From an uncultured Sphaerochaeta sp. (lineage in GTDB: Bacteria > Spirochaetota > Spirochaetia > Sphaerochaetales > Sphaerochaetaceae), in the NCBI RefSeq assembly GCF_963666015.1, contig NZ_OY762555.1, positions 682,001 to 746,000 on the forward strand: a stretch of 64,000 nucleotides of DNA, given 5' to 3'. A model generated the notes under the pieces. The model was given only the letters and a program-made list of their open reading frames with translations. It searched no databases and had not been told where the DNA came from. Made by a program: the position numbers and the translations under genes. Of the stretch, positions 18,404 to 31,527 are shown in pieces; within the stretch, counting starts at the first letter, position 1, and each line of letters begins with the position of its first letter.

Positions 18404-18826
18404 TTATTTCTGAGCCTGCAGAAGAGCCTGTTCCAATGCCTTTAGATGTGTCTTGGAGGTTACTGTTGCTCCACTAATCACATCAACATCCAATCGCTTC
18501 TGTTCCAGTACAGATTGGAATAGGTCATTAATGGTAATACCATTCTTAAATGCTACTGCTTTGTTCTCGACAGGGATAGCTCCCTTCAGGATCGTCATAC
18601 TCTGCACATTTCCACCCTCAACTACGAGTTCAACCTTTGTGTCCCTAATATGTGAGGTTGTTCCTATGAACTCCCCTATATAGGTACCATCCTGCAAATT
18701 TGAAAAGTCTAGTTCTGAAAAGGTCAGGGCTTTAGCTTCCTTTCTGTTAGCTGAATCCCACGCCATGAAGATACCCATTCCGGCACCAATAACACCGATG
18801 ATGATTAAAAGTATTTTCCACCACAT
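18404..18826 (-). CDS. Membrane-anchored FMN-binding domain protein
   Basis: A 140-residue protein with one N-terminal membrane helix (about 3-22) and an FMN_bind domain. The motif SGATVTSKTHLKALEQAL near the C-terminus is the flavinylation site, in which FMN is attached through a phosphoester to the Thr of SGAT(V)TS. Such domains work in extracytoplasmic electron transfer (RnfG/NqrC-like). The ATG at 18826 has GGAGG upstream. The ApbE gene that would attach the FMN lies immediately upstream but is broken, so the protein may stay unflavinylated unless another ApbE exists in the genome. Confidence 0.9.
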   Translation of the reverse strand: MWWKILLIIIGVIGAGMGIFMAWDSANRKEAKALTFSELDFSNLQDGTYIGEFIGTTSHIRDTKVELVVEGGNVQSMTILKGAIPVENKAVAFKNGITINDLFQSVLEQKRLDVDVISGATVTSKTHLKALEQALLQAQK

Positions 18827-18865
18827 ATAGTTGCCTCCTCATTTGCATTTCTGTTTCTTTGTGAT

Positions 18866-19801
18866 TCAATTCGTATAGAAGCACTCAGCAATTTGGTTAG
18901 TCACAATAAGCGATCCATCCCGATCAACTGCGATGACTTCCACCTCGGGAAATTGTTCTTTGAAATATGCTATGTTACTGCTTCCTACTATACAGAGAGT
19001 AGTTGCCAGTACATCAGCAAGAGTAGGATTTTCACAGACTACCGTGACACTGATCAAATCCGATTCTGCACTGTAACCTGTCTTTGGATCGATAATATGA
19101 TGCCTTCGTTTGCCTTGTTCATCGTAGAAGAATCGCTCATAATCACCGCTTGTCACCATCGAGGTTGAAGCCACTTGCAACACACCAAGCAATGAATCAT
19201 TTTTCCGCGGATGCCGTACCCCTACTCTCCAAGGTTTTCCATCTGGCTTATTACCGATGACTACGATAGTTCCTCCCAGATTAAGATAAGATGAAGTAAT
19301 TCCATGGTCCAAAGCGATACGTTTTACCTGGTCTGCTGCATACCCCTTCGCAATACCACCCAAATCCAGACATTGCCCGCACCTACGTAAACCCACACGC
19401 TTTCGACGTTCATCCAACAGGATATCCTGGGCATTAACATAGGCGAGGGTATTCTGTATCTCTACCAGTGGAGGAATGGTATGCCGATTCTTGAAATCCC
19501 ATAGATTAACAAGTGGCCCAATGGTGATATCAAACCGTTTCTCCGTTTTCTCAAACAGAACAGCAGCTTGCTTGATCACTGTGAAGGTTGACTCAGAAAC
19601 CGGTACCATGGTTTTCCCGGCTGCATGATTGATGTTTGATACATCACTCGAATCAATGAATCGACTGAGGAGTTGTTCCAATCAAAATATTTCTTGTTTC
19701 ATTGCCGCGATTGCATTTGCACTCTCTTCACCATGACATTGCTAAACAATTCCTGTATCCATTGAGAAAAACTGATGTGTTTCAGAGGCCATGTTGTTCA
19801 T
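18866..19801 (-). pseudogene. apbE: FAD:protein FMN transferase ApbE, interrupted by two in-frame stops
   Basis: The long open part (18866-19681, 271 residues) has the ApbE hallmarks SRFIDSSDVSNIN, CLDLGGIAKGYAADQ, HHIIDPKTGYSAESDLISV and ADVLATTLCIVG. It lacks the normal N-terminus. That N-terminus is found upstream in the same frame: from ATG 19801 or 19792 it reads HQFFSMDTGIV, then TAG (19744-19742), then QCHGEESANAIAAMKQEIF, then TGA (19684-19682), then LEQLLSRF. MDT is the conserved ApbE start motif. Both stops could come from C to T changes (CAG, CGA). A truncated product from TTG 19681 cannot be excluded but would miss the first strand. Confidence 0.8.
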
Positions 19802-19891
19802 ACCATTACCGTTCACACCTCTTCAGTACAGCGTGACATATTATCCCTTATGCTACAACAGTTACATTGTGAAAAGCCCGGAACCTATCAC

Positions 19892-20656
19892 TTAGGAAAC
19901 AAGAAAGAATTGTTGTAGTGCTATCCAAAGACCACTTGCACCAACGAACATATAGACTATTCGCTTGAGAAGATAATCGGGGGTCCGCTTAAAAAGAAGC
20001 AGCCCAACATAGGTACCAACAGCGATAGCCACCCATCCAATGAGAATGATGGGTATGTGCGATATCTCAAATGCTCCATGATAACTTCTGATCAGAATAC
20101 TCTGGATATTGCATACCAGAAAGTATGCCTGGATGGTCGCTAGATAGTGTTTCTTGTCTTTCACTGCAGCAAAAAGATACAAAGCCACAGGAGGACCACC
20201 AATACCAAACAACCCATTACCCAATCCAGCAACAATACCCATTAAAAGCCCGTTCATTGGGGATGCCTGTAAAACAATTTTCTTACTGAGGCATGCAAAA
20301 TACAGGGACAATGCCATGAGAAAGAAACCGAGGATTCCAGTAAGGACACGGCTTTCTACCTGGAGACTGGATACGATCACAATGGCACCAACAAGCAAAC
20401 TGGAAACCAACAAGGGAATGAGCACTTTCCATTGAATCGACTTCCAATACCTGATAGTGAGAAAACCAGTACTGCCGATTGCAATAATCTGATTAAGTGT
20501 CACAGCAGTTGAGAATGGAAACAATGAAGGAAAGAAAATCATAGTAATAATTGGAAATCCAAACCCAATATTTGCTTGTAGAAAAGCCCCAACAAAGACA
20601 ATGGAAAATACGCTGAGAAGCAACACGGCACACCCCCAAGCGCAAGTGTACCACAC
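19892..20656 (-). CDS. TauE/SafE-family membrane transporter
   Basis: A 254-residue protein with about eight hydrophobic segments and the TauE/SafE pattern: QANIGFGFPII in the first half and GIVAGLGNGLFGIGGPPVALYLF in the second half, the repeated glycine-rich motif of the family. Members export sulfite, sulfonates or related anions; the substrate here is unknown. The frame opens at GTG 20656, but a GTG or TTG near 20626-20623 with GGGGGT upstream gives a more usual N-terminus (LLLSVFSIVFVG). It lies just behind the rRNA operon terminator. Confidence 0.87.
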   Translation of the reverse strand: MWYTCAWGCAVLLLSVFSIVFVGAFLQANIGFGFPIITMIFFPSLFPFSTAVTLNQIIAIGSTGFLTIRYWKSIQWKVLIPLLVSSLLVGAIVIVSSLQVESRVLTGILGFFLMALSLYFACLSKKIVLQASPMNGLLMGIVAGLGNGLFGIGGPPVALYLFAAVKDKKHYLATIQAYFLVCNIQSILIRSYHGAFEISHIPIILIGWVAIAVGTYVGLLLFKRTPDYLLKRIVYMFVGASGLWIALQQFFLVS

Positions 20657-20671
20657 CTTTGACCTGTAGAT

Positions 20672-20697
20672 AAAAAAATACCCTCCGGCAAGGAGGG
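20672..20697 (-). terminator. Rho-independent terminator of the rRNA operon
   Basis: On the minus strand CCCTCC-TTGCC-GGAGGG forms a perfect six-pair stem followed by TA and seven T residues. It is about 20 bp past the 5S rRNA and just before the TauE gene. Confidence 0.85.
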
Positions 20698-20718
20698 GAT
20701 GAAGGGAAAAAGAAAAAG

Positions 20719-20834
<116 letters not shown>

Positions 20835-20902
20835 GCCAACGCCTGGGAGCGCGAGGTTCTCGCACGACCGGCCTTGGCAGCCCAAGGGACTGGAATAATG
20901 AT

Positions 20903-25616
<4,714 letters not shown>

Positions 25617-26096
25617 TAGCATTTCCGGGCCCGAGGGCCCGGCTTACTTACTTATAAGTTTTCCCTGTAATTCTCGCACGAACGTAGCTTTTCAACTATC
25701 GTTCTCTGTTTCTTGTGAATTGACTGGGAAGCCCATCTTGGTGGTCTTCCACTGTTCCAATCTCTCTATTCTTCCCTGCGCTAATAACTTTCAATAATCA
25801 TGGAAAAACCTTATGTTTGCACATCACATTTTCCCATCCCCTCATAAGGGGCGTTCTTTCAGAGTATCCGACATATTCTAATTTCGTCAAGTATCGAGCG
25901 ATACTTGGTGATTTGAATCAGTCTGTGTTCTCGTTGCCGAACAAGGAGGGATATTAAACCCTATTTGACTTTTTGTCCAGCACTTTTTAAAGAATTTTTT
26001 CGCTATTAGTCTAAGTTACACTATTCCAAGAAATTACATTTTTATTGAGAATTTCCCATAATAGCGATATGGTAAGAGAAGAAAGAGGAACTGAAT
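25617..26096 (-). promoter_or_regulatory. rRNA operon leader and promoter region
   Basis: The minus-strand promoter is TGGACA (25979-25974), a 17-bp spacer and TAATAT (25956-25951), giving a start near 25944 and a leader of about 330 nt. The leader repeats the TATTAGCGCAGGG motif also found in the 16S-23S spacer (here 25786-25774), which points to an antitermination signal. Next to 16S, CCGGGCC-CGAG-GGCCCGG (25625-25642) forms a hairpin and can pair with the GC palindrome past the 16S end. The rest, up to the acetyltransferase start, has no gene. Confidence 0.7.
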
Positions 26097-26699
26097 ATGC
26101 AGAACATCAGAACAGTATTACCACAGGATATTCCGTATCTATATTCCATAGCTCTCAAGACCGCCTTTGCAGGACTTGATGGTACCCCATATTTCAATGA
26201 CCCGTGGTGTGTCGGCCACTACTATGCAGCTCCCTATTTATTCTATGAACCAGAACTCTGTTTCATGGCGCTCGATGAGAATGGGACCCCCGCTGGATAT
26301 ATTGTAGGAACCAGTGACACTGCAGCGTATACTTCATGGCTCCAGAAAACCTGGCTTCCTCCCCTACAGGAACAGTATACACATCAACAATCGTTCAAGA
26401 GTGAAGCAGAAGAGAGCGTAATTAGAACACTACTCAAAGGACCTGGACAAGGGATGTGGCAAAACTTGGGGTATCCAGCACATCTACACATCGACCTGCT
26501 CCCACAGTTGCAAGGAAAAGGTCTTGGGCGGAGCCTCATGGAAACCTTTATAACTAAAGTACAGGAAAAGGGTGTCCCAGGCATCCACCTTGGAGTGGAT
26601 GGGAGGAACACCCGAGCGTATGGTTTTTATGAGAGGATGGGATTTACCATCCTCGAACAACAGAGCTGGGGCTCGGTTTTCGGAAGACAGTTGTCCTAG
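26097..26699 (+). CDS. GNAT-family N-acetyltransferase
   Basis: A 200-residue single-domain acetyltransferase. The acetyl-CoA loop is LPQLQGKGLGRSLMETFI (R/Q-x-x-G-x-G/A type, about 141-158), followed by VDGRNTRAYGFYERMGFTIL, the usual GNAT beta-bulge and helix. The N-terminal part with DPWCVGHYYAAPYLFYEPELCF resembles GNATs close to protein O-GlcNAcase-associated acetyltransferases. The substrate is unknown. GAGGA is eight bases before the ATG. The last four bases overlap the convergent MBL gene. Confidence 0.88.
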   Translation: MQNIRTVLPQDIPYLYSIALKTAFAGLDGTPYFNDPWCVGHYYAAPYLFYEPELCFMALDENGTPAGYIVGTSDTAAYTSWLQKTWLPPLQEQYTHQQSFKSEAEESVIRTLLKGPGQGMWQNLGYPAHLHIDLLPQLQGKGLGRSLMETFITKVQEKGVPGIHLGVDGRNTRAYGFYERMGFTILEQQSWGSVFGRQLS

Positions 26700-28375
26700 T
26701 CAGCATCCACTCCCCATTTGATCTTTAAATACTCCAAGTCACTGGCAAGCCTGTTGATCGCATTGGTGAGTCGCTGGGCACGTTTCTCTTCAATGTTTTT
26801 CTCCTTCCCTGCCTGCTCCAAACGTTGTACAACCGAGAGTAGATTTGCTTCCTGCTTTTTCAGCTCCTCCAAAGCCTCATGGAGCTCCCTGAAGTATGGA
26901 AGCATGATCTCTTCCATAGGCTCAGCAAGAGGCAGAGACTCCTCTTTAAGTAAATCAAACCGTTCCAGGACCTTAGGTGCATAGGCCTTGATACCCAGTG
27001 TTCTGGATACATAGGAAGCAAACCAAGGGGCTACTTCCTTATCCCCATGGACAATGAAGACTCGTCTTGGCTCTTTCTGGAAGCTGGTAAGCCATTTCAC
27101 CAAGCCTTCCTGGTCGGCATGGCCGCTGATGCCATGTAATTCATTCACTTCACAACGTACATCAATCTGTTCACCAAAGATGGTAACATGCCTTGCTCCC
27201 TCTAGAATGGAACGTCCAAGCGTTCCACCTGCCTGATACCCGCTAAAGAGAACCGTACATTCACTTCTCCACAAGTTATGCTTCAAGTGGTGTTTGATCC
27301 TTCCCGCCTCACACATACCACTGGAGCTAATGATCACACAACTTTCCTTGCGCCGATTCAACGCCTTGGACCCTTCTACGTCTGTGATGGTTACCAGAGA
27401 GGGGAAAAGAATGGGATTGATGCCCTTGTTCACCAGCTCCATGGTTTCATCATCCATATAGCCAAACAAGTTTCCCGCAAACACATGAGTTGCCTTCACC
27501 GATAGCGGGCTATCCACAAATACAGGTATCTCATGGACTGTTGGGGAAAGCTTTTTCTCAATGATGACTCTCAATAAATAGAGCATCTCCTGCGTTCTCC
27601 CTACAGCAAAAGCGGGGATGATCACATTTCCGCCACGTTTGAAAGTTCGCTCAATGATATCTGCGAGCTCTTGCGCCCTTACATGAGTGGGAACAGAATT
27701 ACCAACTGCATTCTCTGGTTTCTTATGTACCCGGTTTCCATAGGTGGACTCCATCACTACGAAATCCGCACTATCAATATAGTCTGGGTCCTTGATCAGG
27801 GGCTGGTTAAAATTACCGATATCTCCCGAAAATACGAGTTTACGATTCTCCTTTCCTTCACTGAGCCACATTTCAATGGAAGAAGAGCCAAGAAGGTGCC
27901 CTGCATCATTGAATCGCACCTTGATACCCTCATCGATTGTACAGACCTTCTCATAGTCGCAAGGAGTAAAGAAACCCATGGAATCCTTTGCGTCCTCCAC
28001 AGTATACAGAGGCTCTACCCCCTTCTTGCCTGCACGCTTTGCTTTCCGGCTTCTCCATTCAGCCTCCATCTCGTGGATGTGCCCGCTATCTGCAAGCATG
28101 ATCTCACACAAGTCCACTGTTGCGGCAGTGCAGAAAATCTTGCCCTCGAAGCCCTCCTTAACCAGCAAGGGAATACGTCCACTGTGGTCAATATGGGCAT
28201 GGGTCAAGAACACATAGTCAATGGCATGAGCATCAAAAGGAAGACTCATCCCCGATTCTTTCTCATCATTGCCCTGGGGCAGACCACAATCGACAAGCAA
28301 ATACTTACCGTTCACCTCCACCAGCGTGCAACTACCAGTTACCTGCTGTGCTGCTCCGAAAAACGTTATATGCAT
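26696..28375 (-). CDS. MBL-fold RNA-specificity (beta-CASP) metallohydrolase
   Basis: A 559-residue protein of the CPSF/Ysh1-like RNA-processing branch of metallo-beta-lactamases. It has the zinc motif HAHIDHSGRIP (about 55), the beta-CASP parts FSGDIGNFNQPLIKDP and ESTYGNRVH, IIPAFAVGRTQEMLY, ISSSGMCEAGRIKHHL, and an RMMBL end with ISGHADQEGLVKWL and VHGDKE. These enzymes act as RNA endonucleases or 5' exonucleases. The start ATG at 28375 has GAGG eight bases upstream; an open frame further 5' overlaps the divergent LUD gene and is not coding. The C-terminal about 60 residues are a predicted coiled coil. Confidence 0.92.
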   Translation of the reverse strand: MHITFFGAAQQVTGSCTLVEVNGKYLLVDCGLPQGNDEKESGMSLPFDAHAIDYVFLTHAHIDHSGRIPLLVKEGFEGKIFCTAATVDLCEIMLADSGHIHEMEAEWRSRKAKRAGKKGVEPLYTVEDAKDSMGFFTPCDYEKVCTIDEGIKVRFNDAGHLLGSSSIEMWLSEGKENRKLVFSGDIGNFNQPLIKDPDYIDSADFVVMESTYGNRVHKKPENAVGNSVPTHVRAQELADIIERTFKRGGNVIIPAFAVGRTQEMLYLLRVIIEKKLSPTVHEIPVFVDSPLSVKATHVFAGNLFGYMDDETMELVNKGINPILFPSLVTITDVEGSKALNRRKESCVIISSSGMCEAGRIKHHLKHNLWRSECTVLFSGYQAGGTLGRSILEGARHVTIFGEQIDVRCEVNELHGISGHADQEGLVKWLTSFQKEPRRVFIVHGDKEVAPWFASYVSRTLGIKAYAPKVLERFDLLKEESLPLAEPMEEIMLPYFRELHEALEELKKQEANLLSVVQRLEQAGKEKNIEEKRAQRLTNAINRLASDLEYLKIKWGVDAD

Positions 28376-28498
28376 AGTGAGTACCTCTCTACTACTACAA
28401 TACGACTGTTGTGCGTGTAGCGCAATTGCTAATCCAAATCCGTCGTACCTTGTAATGCAAAGCTTGATTGGGTATCCTACGGGAAAGGGAGAAAGCCA

Positions 28499-29179
28499 AT
28501 GGATGCAAATGTAAAAATGAATCGTACCTTGCAGGTTGAACGGACCATCAAGGCACTCAAGAAAAACAATATCGATGCTCGTTTCCTTGAAACAATAGAT
28601 GAGGTTGTTCCATCTGTCACGTCGCTTCTCACAAAAGGAGAAAGTGTTGCAGTTGGAGGGTCTGTGACCCTCAAGGAAACCGGCCTCCTCGATCTTCTGA
28701 GAAATGGAGACTACACTTTTTATGACCGGTATAAACCTGGGCTCGACAAAGAGGAAATCACTGAAGTTATGCACAAGAGTTTCTTTGTTGACACCTATCT
28801 TGCCAGTGCCAATGCCGTTACGGAACATGGGGAACTGTACTGTGTTGATGGAACCAGTAATAGGGTTGCAGCCCTGCTGTATGGCCCAAAGCAGGTAATC
28901 CTTGTTGTCTCATGGAATAAGATCGTTCCAGATTTGGTAAGTGCCATCCTCAGGGTCAAACAGCTTGCAGCCCCCTCCAACGCCAGGAGATTGGATACCG
29001 GAGCATATTGCGTGGAGAGCGGGAAATGCATCAATGCTCACTGCGATGCGAACAACCTGATGGCTCTCACCGCTGGAGCGTGTGAACATACCATCTGTTC
29101 AAACTATGTGGTGTTCAGTCACCAGCAAATAGCAGGAAGAATGAAGGTTCTCATCATCGGTGAGAGTCTCGGATACTGA
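28499..29179 (+). CDS. LUD-domain protein (LutC/YkgG-like)
   Basis: A 226-residue protein with the LUD (DUF162) fold: SVAVGGSVTLKETGLLDLL at about 49-67, then ANAVTEHGELYCVDGTSNRVAALLYGPKQVILVV at about 100-133. LUD proteins take part in lactate or other organic acid oxidation (LutABC) or occur alone with unknown roles. No lutA or lutB is nearby. A GGGAG precedes the start, and the iron alcohol dehydrogenase gene follows after 9-12 bp, so the two are likely one transcript. Confidence 0.88.
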   Translation: MDANVKMNRTLQVERTIKALKKNNIDARFLETIDEVVPSVTSLLTKGESVAVGGSVTLKETGLLDLLRNGDYTFYDRYKPGLDKEEITEVMHKSFFVDTYLASANAVTEHGELYCVDGTSNRVAALLYGPKQVILVVSWNKIVPDLVSAILRVKQLAAPSNARRLDTGAYCVESGKCINAHCDANNLMALTAGACEHTICSNYVVFSHQQIAGRMKVLIIGESLGY

Positions 29180-29188
29180 TTTGGAGGA

Positions 29189-30382
29189 ATGATGTCAGCA
29201 GAATTTACCTATTACGCCCCCACCCGTGTGGTGTTCGGGAGAAATACAGAGGAGCAAGTTGGAACTTTGGTCAAGGAACAAGGTTGCAAGAAGGTCCTTC
29301 TTCACTACGGCTCGGAAAGTGCAAAGCGATCAGGATTGCTCGATCGTATCAAGGCCTCTCTCGATGCAGAGCATATCAACTACGTTGAACTTGGCGGTGT
29401 AGTTCCTAACCCACGGCTCAGCAAGGTGCACGAAGGAATTGAGTTGGGCAAACGGGAAGGAGTTGACTTCCTGCTCGCAGTGGGTGGTGGTTCAGTCATC
29501 GACTCGGCCAAGGCCATTGGCTACGGGTTGTACCACGGTGGAGAGGTCTGGGACTTCTATGAACAGAGGCGTCAGGTGGAAGGCTGCTATCCTGTTGGTA
29601 CGGTGTTAACCATTGCTGCGGCAGGTAGTGAGATGAGCAGCTCCTCCGTCATCACGAATGAAGAAGGAAATCTCAAACGTGGCCTGAATCATGATTCATC
29701 ACGATGCAAGTTTGCAATCATGAATCCTGAATTGACGTATACCCTACCACAATACCAGACCATGTGTGGTGCAGCGGACATCATGATGCACACTATGGAG
29801 CGTTATTTCATAGTTGACGAAACCATGGAACTGACTAATGAGATTGCTGAAGGCTTGCTTAGAACGGTAATCAAAGCCGCCCTCATTCTGAAAGATCATA
29901 ATGACGATTATAATGCACGTGCAAATATCATGTGGGCCAGCAGCCTCTCGCACAATGGCTTGACCGGAGCAGGAAACGCATCCCGTGGAGATTGGGCTCC
30001 ACACCAGTTGGAGCATGAAATGGGTGGCATGTTTGATGTAGCCCACGGCGCTGGCCTTGCCGCAATATGGGACAGCTGGGCACGCTATGTCTATACACAA
30101 AAGCCTGAGAGGTTTGCCAGGTTCGGTAGTGCTGTATTTGGCATGGAGAGAACCAACGATACCATAGCAGATGCATCGAAAGCCATTGAACAGGTCAAGA
30201 TCTTCTTCAAGAGTATTTCCATGCCCACCAACTTCCGGGAATTGGGAATTACCCCCACTGAAGAACAGATTGACGAAATGACGCTGAAAGCCACCTTCTT
30301 CGGTAAAAGAACCTTGGGTGATTTCCTTGTCTTGGGAGCAAAGGAGATCAAGGATATCTATATGGATGCCAACCAGGGTTAA
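29189..30382 (+). CDS. Iron-containing alcohol dehydrogenase (butanol dehydrogenase-like)
   Basis: A 397-residue NAD(P)H-dependent alcohol/aldehyde oxidoreductase of the Fe-ADH (BdhA/YqhD) group. It has the nucleotide site VGGGSVIDSAKAIGYG at about 94-109, TVLTIAAAGSEMSSSSVITNEE, and metal-binding residues in DIMMHTMERYF and PHQLEHEMGGMFDVAHGAGLAAIW (three His and one Asp). It probably reduces aldehydes during fermentation. GGAGG lies just before two adjacent ATGs (29189 and 29192); the second has the better spacing. The stop codon region overlaps the convergent gene by four bases. Confidence 0.93.
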   Translation: MMSAEFTYYAPTRVVFGRNTEEQVGTLVKEQGCKKVLLHYGSESAKRSGLLDRIKASLDAEHINYVELGGVVPNPRLSKVHEGIELGKREGVDFLLAVGGGSVIDSAKAIGYGLYHGGEVWDFYEQRRQVEGCYPVGTVLTIAAAGSEMSSSSVITNEEGNLKRGLNHDSSRCKFAIMNPELTYTLPQYQTMCGAADIMMHTMERYFIVDETMELTNEIAEGLLRTVIKAALILKDHNDDYNARANIMWASSLSHNGLTGAGNASRGDWAPHQLEHEMGGMFDVAHGAGLAAIWDSWARYVYTQKPERFARFGSAVFGMERTNDTIADASKAIEQVKIFFKSISMPTNFRELGITPTEEQIDEMTLKATFFGKRTLGDFLVLGAKEIKDIYMDANQG

Positions 30383-31359
30383 ATATCTCTCTCCCAAAGA
30401 TAGAGCAACAAGTACTGTTCAAGCGTGCGGTGAGGACCTTTTCGATCAGTTTCCCGCCGCATTCTTGCTAGTGCGTTTCTCCGCAGGAATGACCGATACA
30501 ACCGAACAACCGGCAGATCGTCTTCACTTGGTCCTTCAAGGCGTTGATCTGGTCTGAGATTCAATAGCCCGGCCGCTTCACTCCTGCTCACCACGCGTTC
30601 CCTACTCGAATCCATCCATATCTCAAGCTTCCTCTGTTGCTCATAGCTTAGAGAGAACAGGAACTCATTAAGTGCATATACCACCTCATCCTGGTCTCCT
30701 CGTTCCTCAAGAAACACATGCCAGCTCTCGTTCAACTGCATCGATAGTTGCAACAACTCAACGGTACCGAGCAATGTCCCAAGCACCGGTACAAGAGAGT
30801 TCCTTGCCTCCCAAAGCTGCTGCAGCAATGGCGCAAACACCTCAATTTCTGCTCGAGAACGATCTTCCCACATGGTAATCAGTTCATGACTAGCCTTCCC
30901 AACCCAAGTCTCATCCCCTGAACTATCGGATATGATAGAAATATAGAGATCCTCAGCCATCAGGGAGAATAAGGTGGTATGATACTGCGAGCGTACAGCT
31001 TCCCTGTACACAGCAAGATATGGTTTATTCTCTGTAATCTTTAGAAGAAACCCATAGAGATGTAGCTTGGCAATAATGAAAGAACGCCCCAGGGACGCCT
31101 TAACAGGAAGATTGATCACTTCCTCAATGCCTTGATTTGTCAATTTGGAAGCCAAGGTCTGTCGATTGCGACCTTGTATAGAGATTCCAAGATTGTAGTC
31201 CAGCGAACTCGATCGTTCCACAATGCCTGCAAGGGTATGCAAATCGTCTATCTTGGATTTCAGCAATGAAGCAAGTGATATATCCATCGTATCGAGCACA
31301 GACTGACATGCGTCAAGCAAGACCAACTCAACAGCTGAAAAAGCGCTCTTATTTGGCAT
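30379..31359 (-). CDS. Uncharacterised mostly helical protein
   Basis: A 326-residue soluble protein that I do not recognise. It looks almost entirely alpha-helical, with no signal peptide, membrane segment or metal motif. The C-terminal part is rich in Arg and acidic residues (SFLRRNALARMRRETDRKG). An N-terminal stretch DLHTLAGIVERSSSLDYNLGISIQGRNRQTL is the most ordered-looking part. The ATG at 31359 has TAGGTAGG upstream; the open frame extending 5' of it runs into the intron boundary. The nested group II introns end about 70 bp upstream, so its promoter region may have been altered by that insertion. Confidence 0.65.
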   Translation of the reverse strand: MPNKSAFSAVELVLLDACQSVLDTMDISLASLLKSKIDDLHTLAGIVERSSSLDYNLGISIQGRNRQTLASKLTNQGIEEVINLPVKASLGRSFIIAKLHLYGFLLKITENKPYLAVYREAVRSQYHTTLFSLMAEDLYISIISDSSGDETWVGKASHELITMWEDRSRAEIEVFAPLLQQLWEARNSLVPVLGTLLGTVELLQLSMQLNESWHVFLEERGDQDEVVYALNEFLFSLSYEQQRKLEIWMDSSRERVVSRSEAAGLLNLRPDQRLEGPSEDDLPVVRLYRSFLRRNALARMRRETDRKGPHRTLEQYLLLYLWERDI

Positions 31360-31527
31360 GTAAAGAAACCTACCTACACAATGAGATATCCCACCATAGG
31401 ATGGAACAAGAGAAAAGTCCAGCACCAATCGAGTAGGCGGGAGTCGTTAAGCCCCAACCTCTCAGTCGAGTAGCCAAGGGGAATTTCACCCCAAGGCTCT
31501 CACAGAACCGTACGTGAATCTCTCGAT

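Noticed and set aside
28376..28828. N-terminal extension of the MBL protein
   Set aside because: It overlaps the divergent LUD gene, lacks family similarity, and the ATG at 28375 has a proper ribosome site.
31360..31428. Upstream extension of the unknown protein gene
   Set aside because: It runs into the outer intron's 3' exon boundary; ATG 31359 has a ribosome site.
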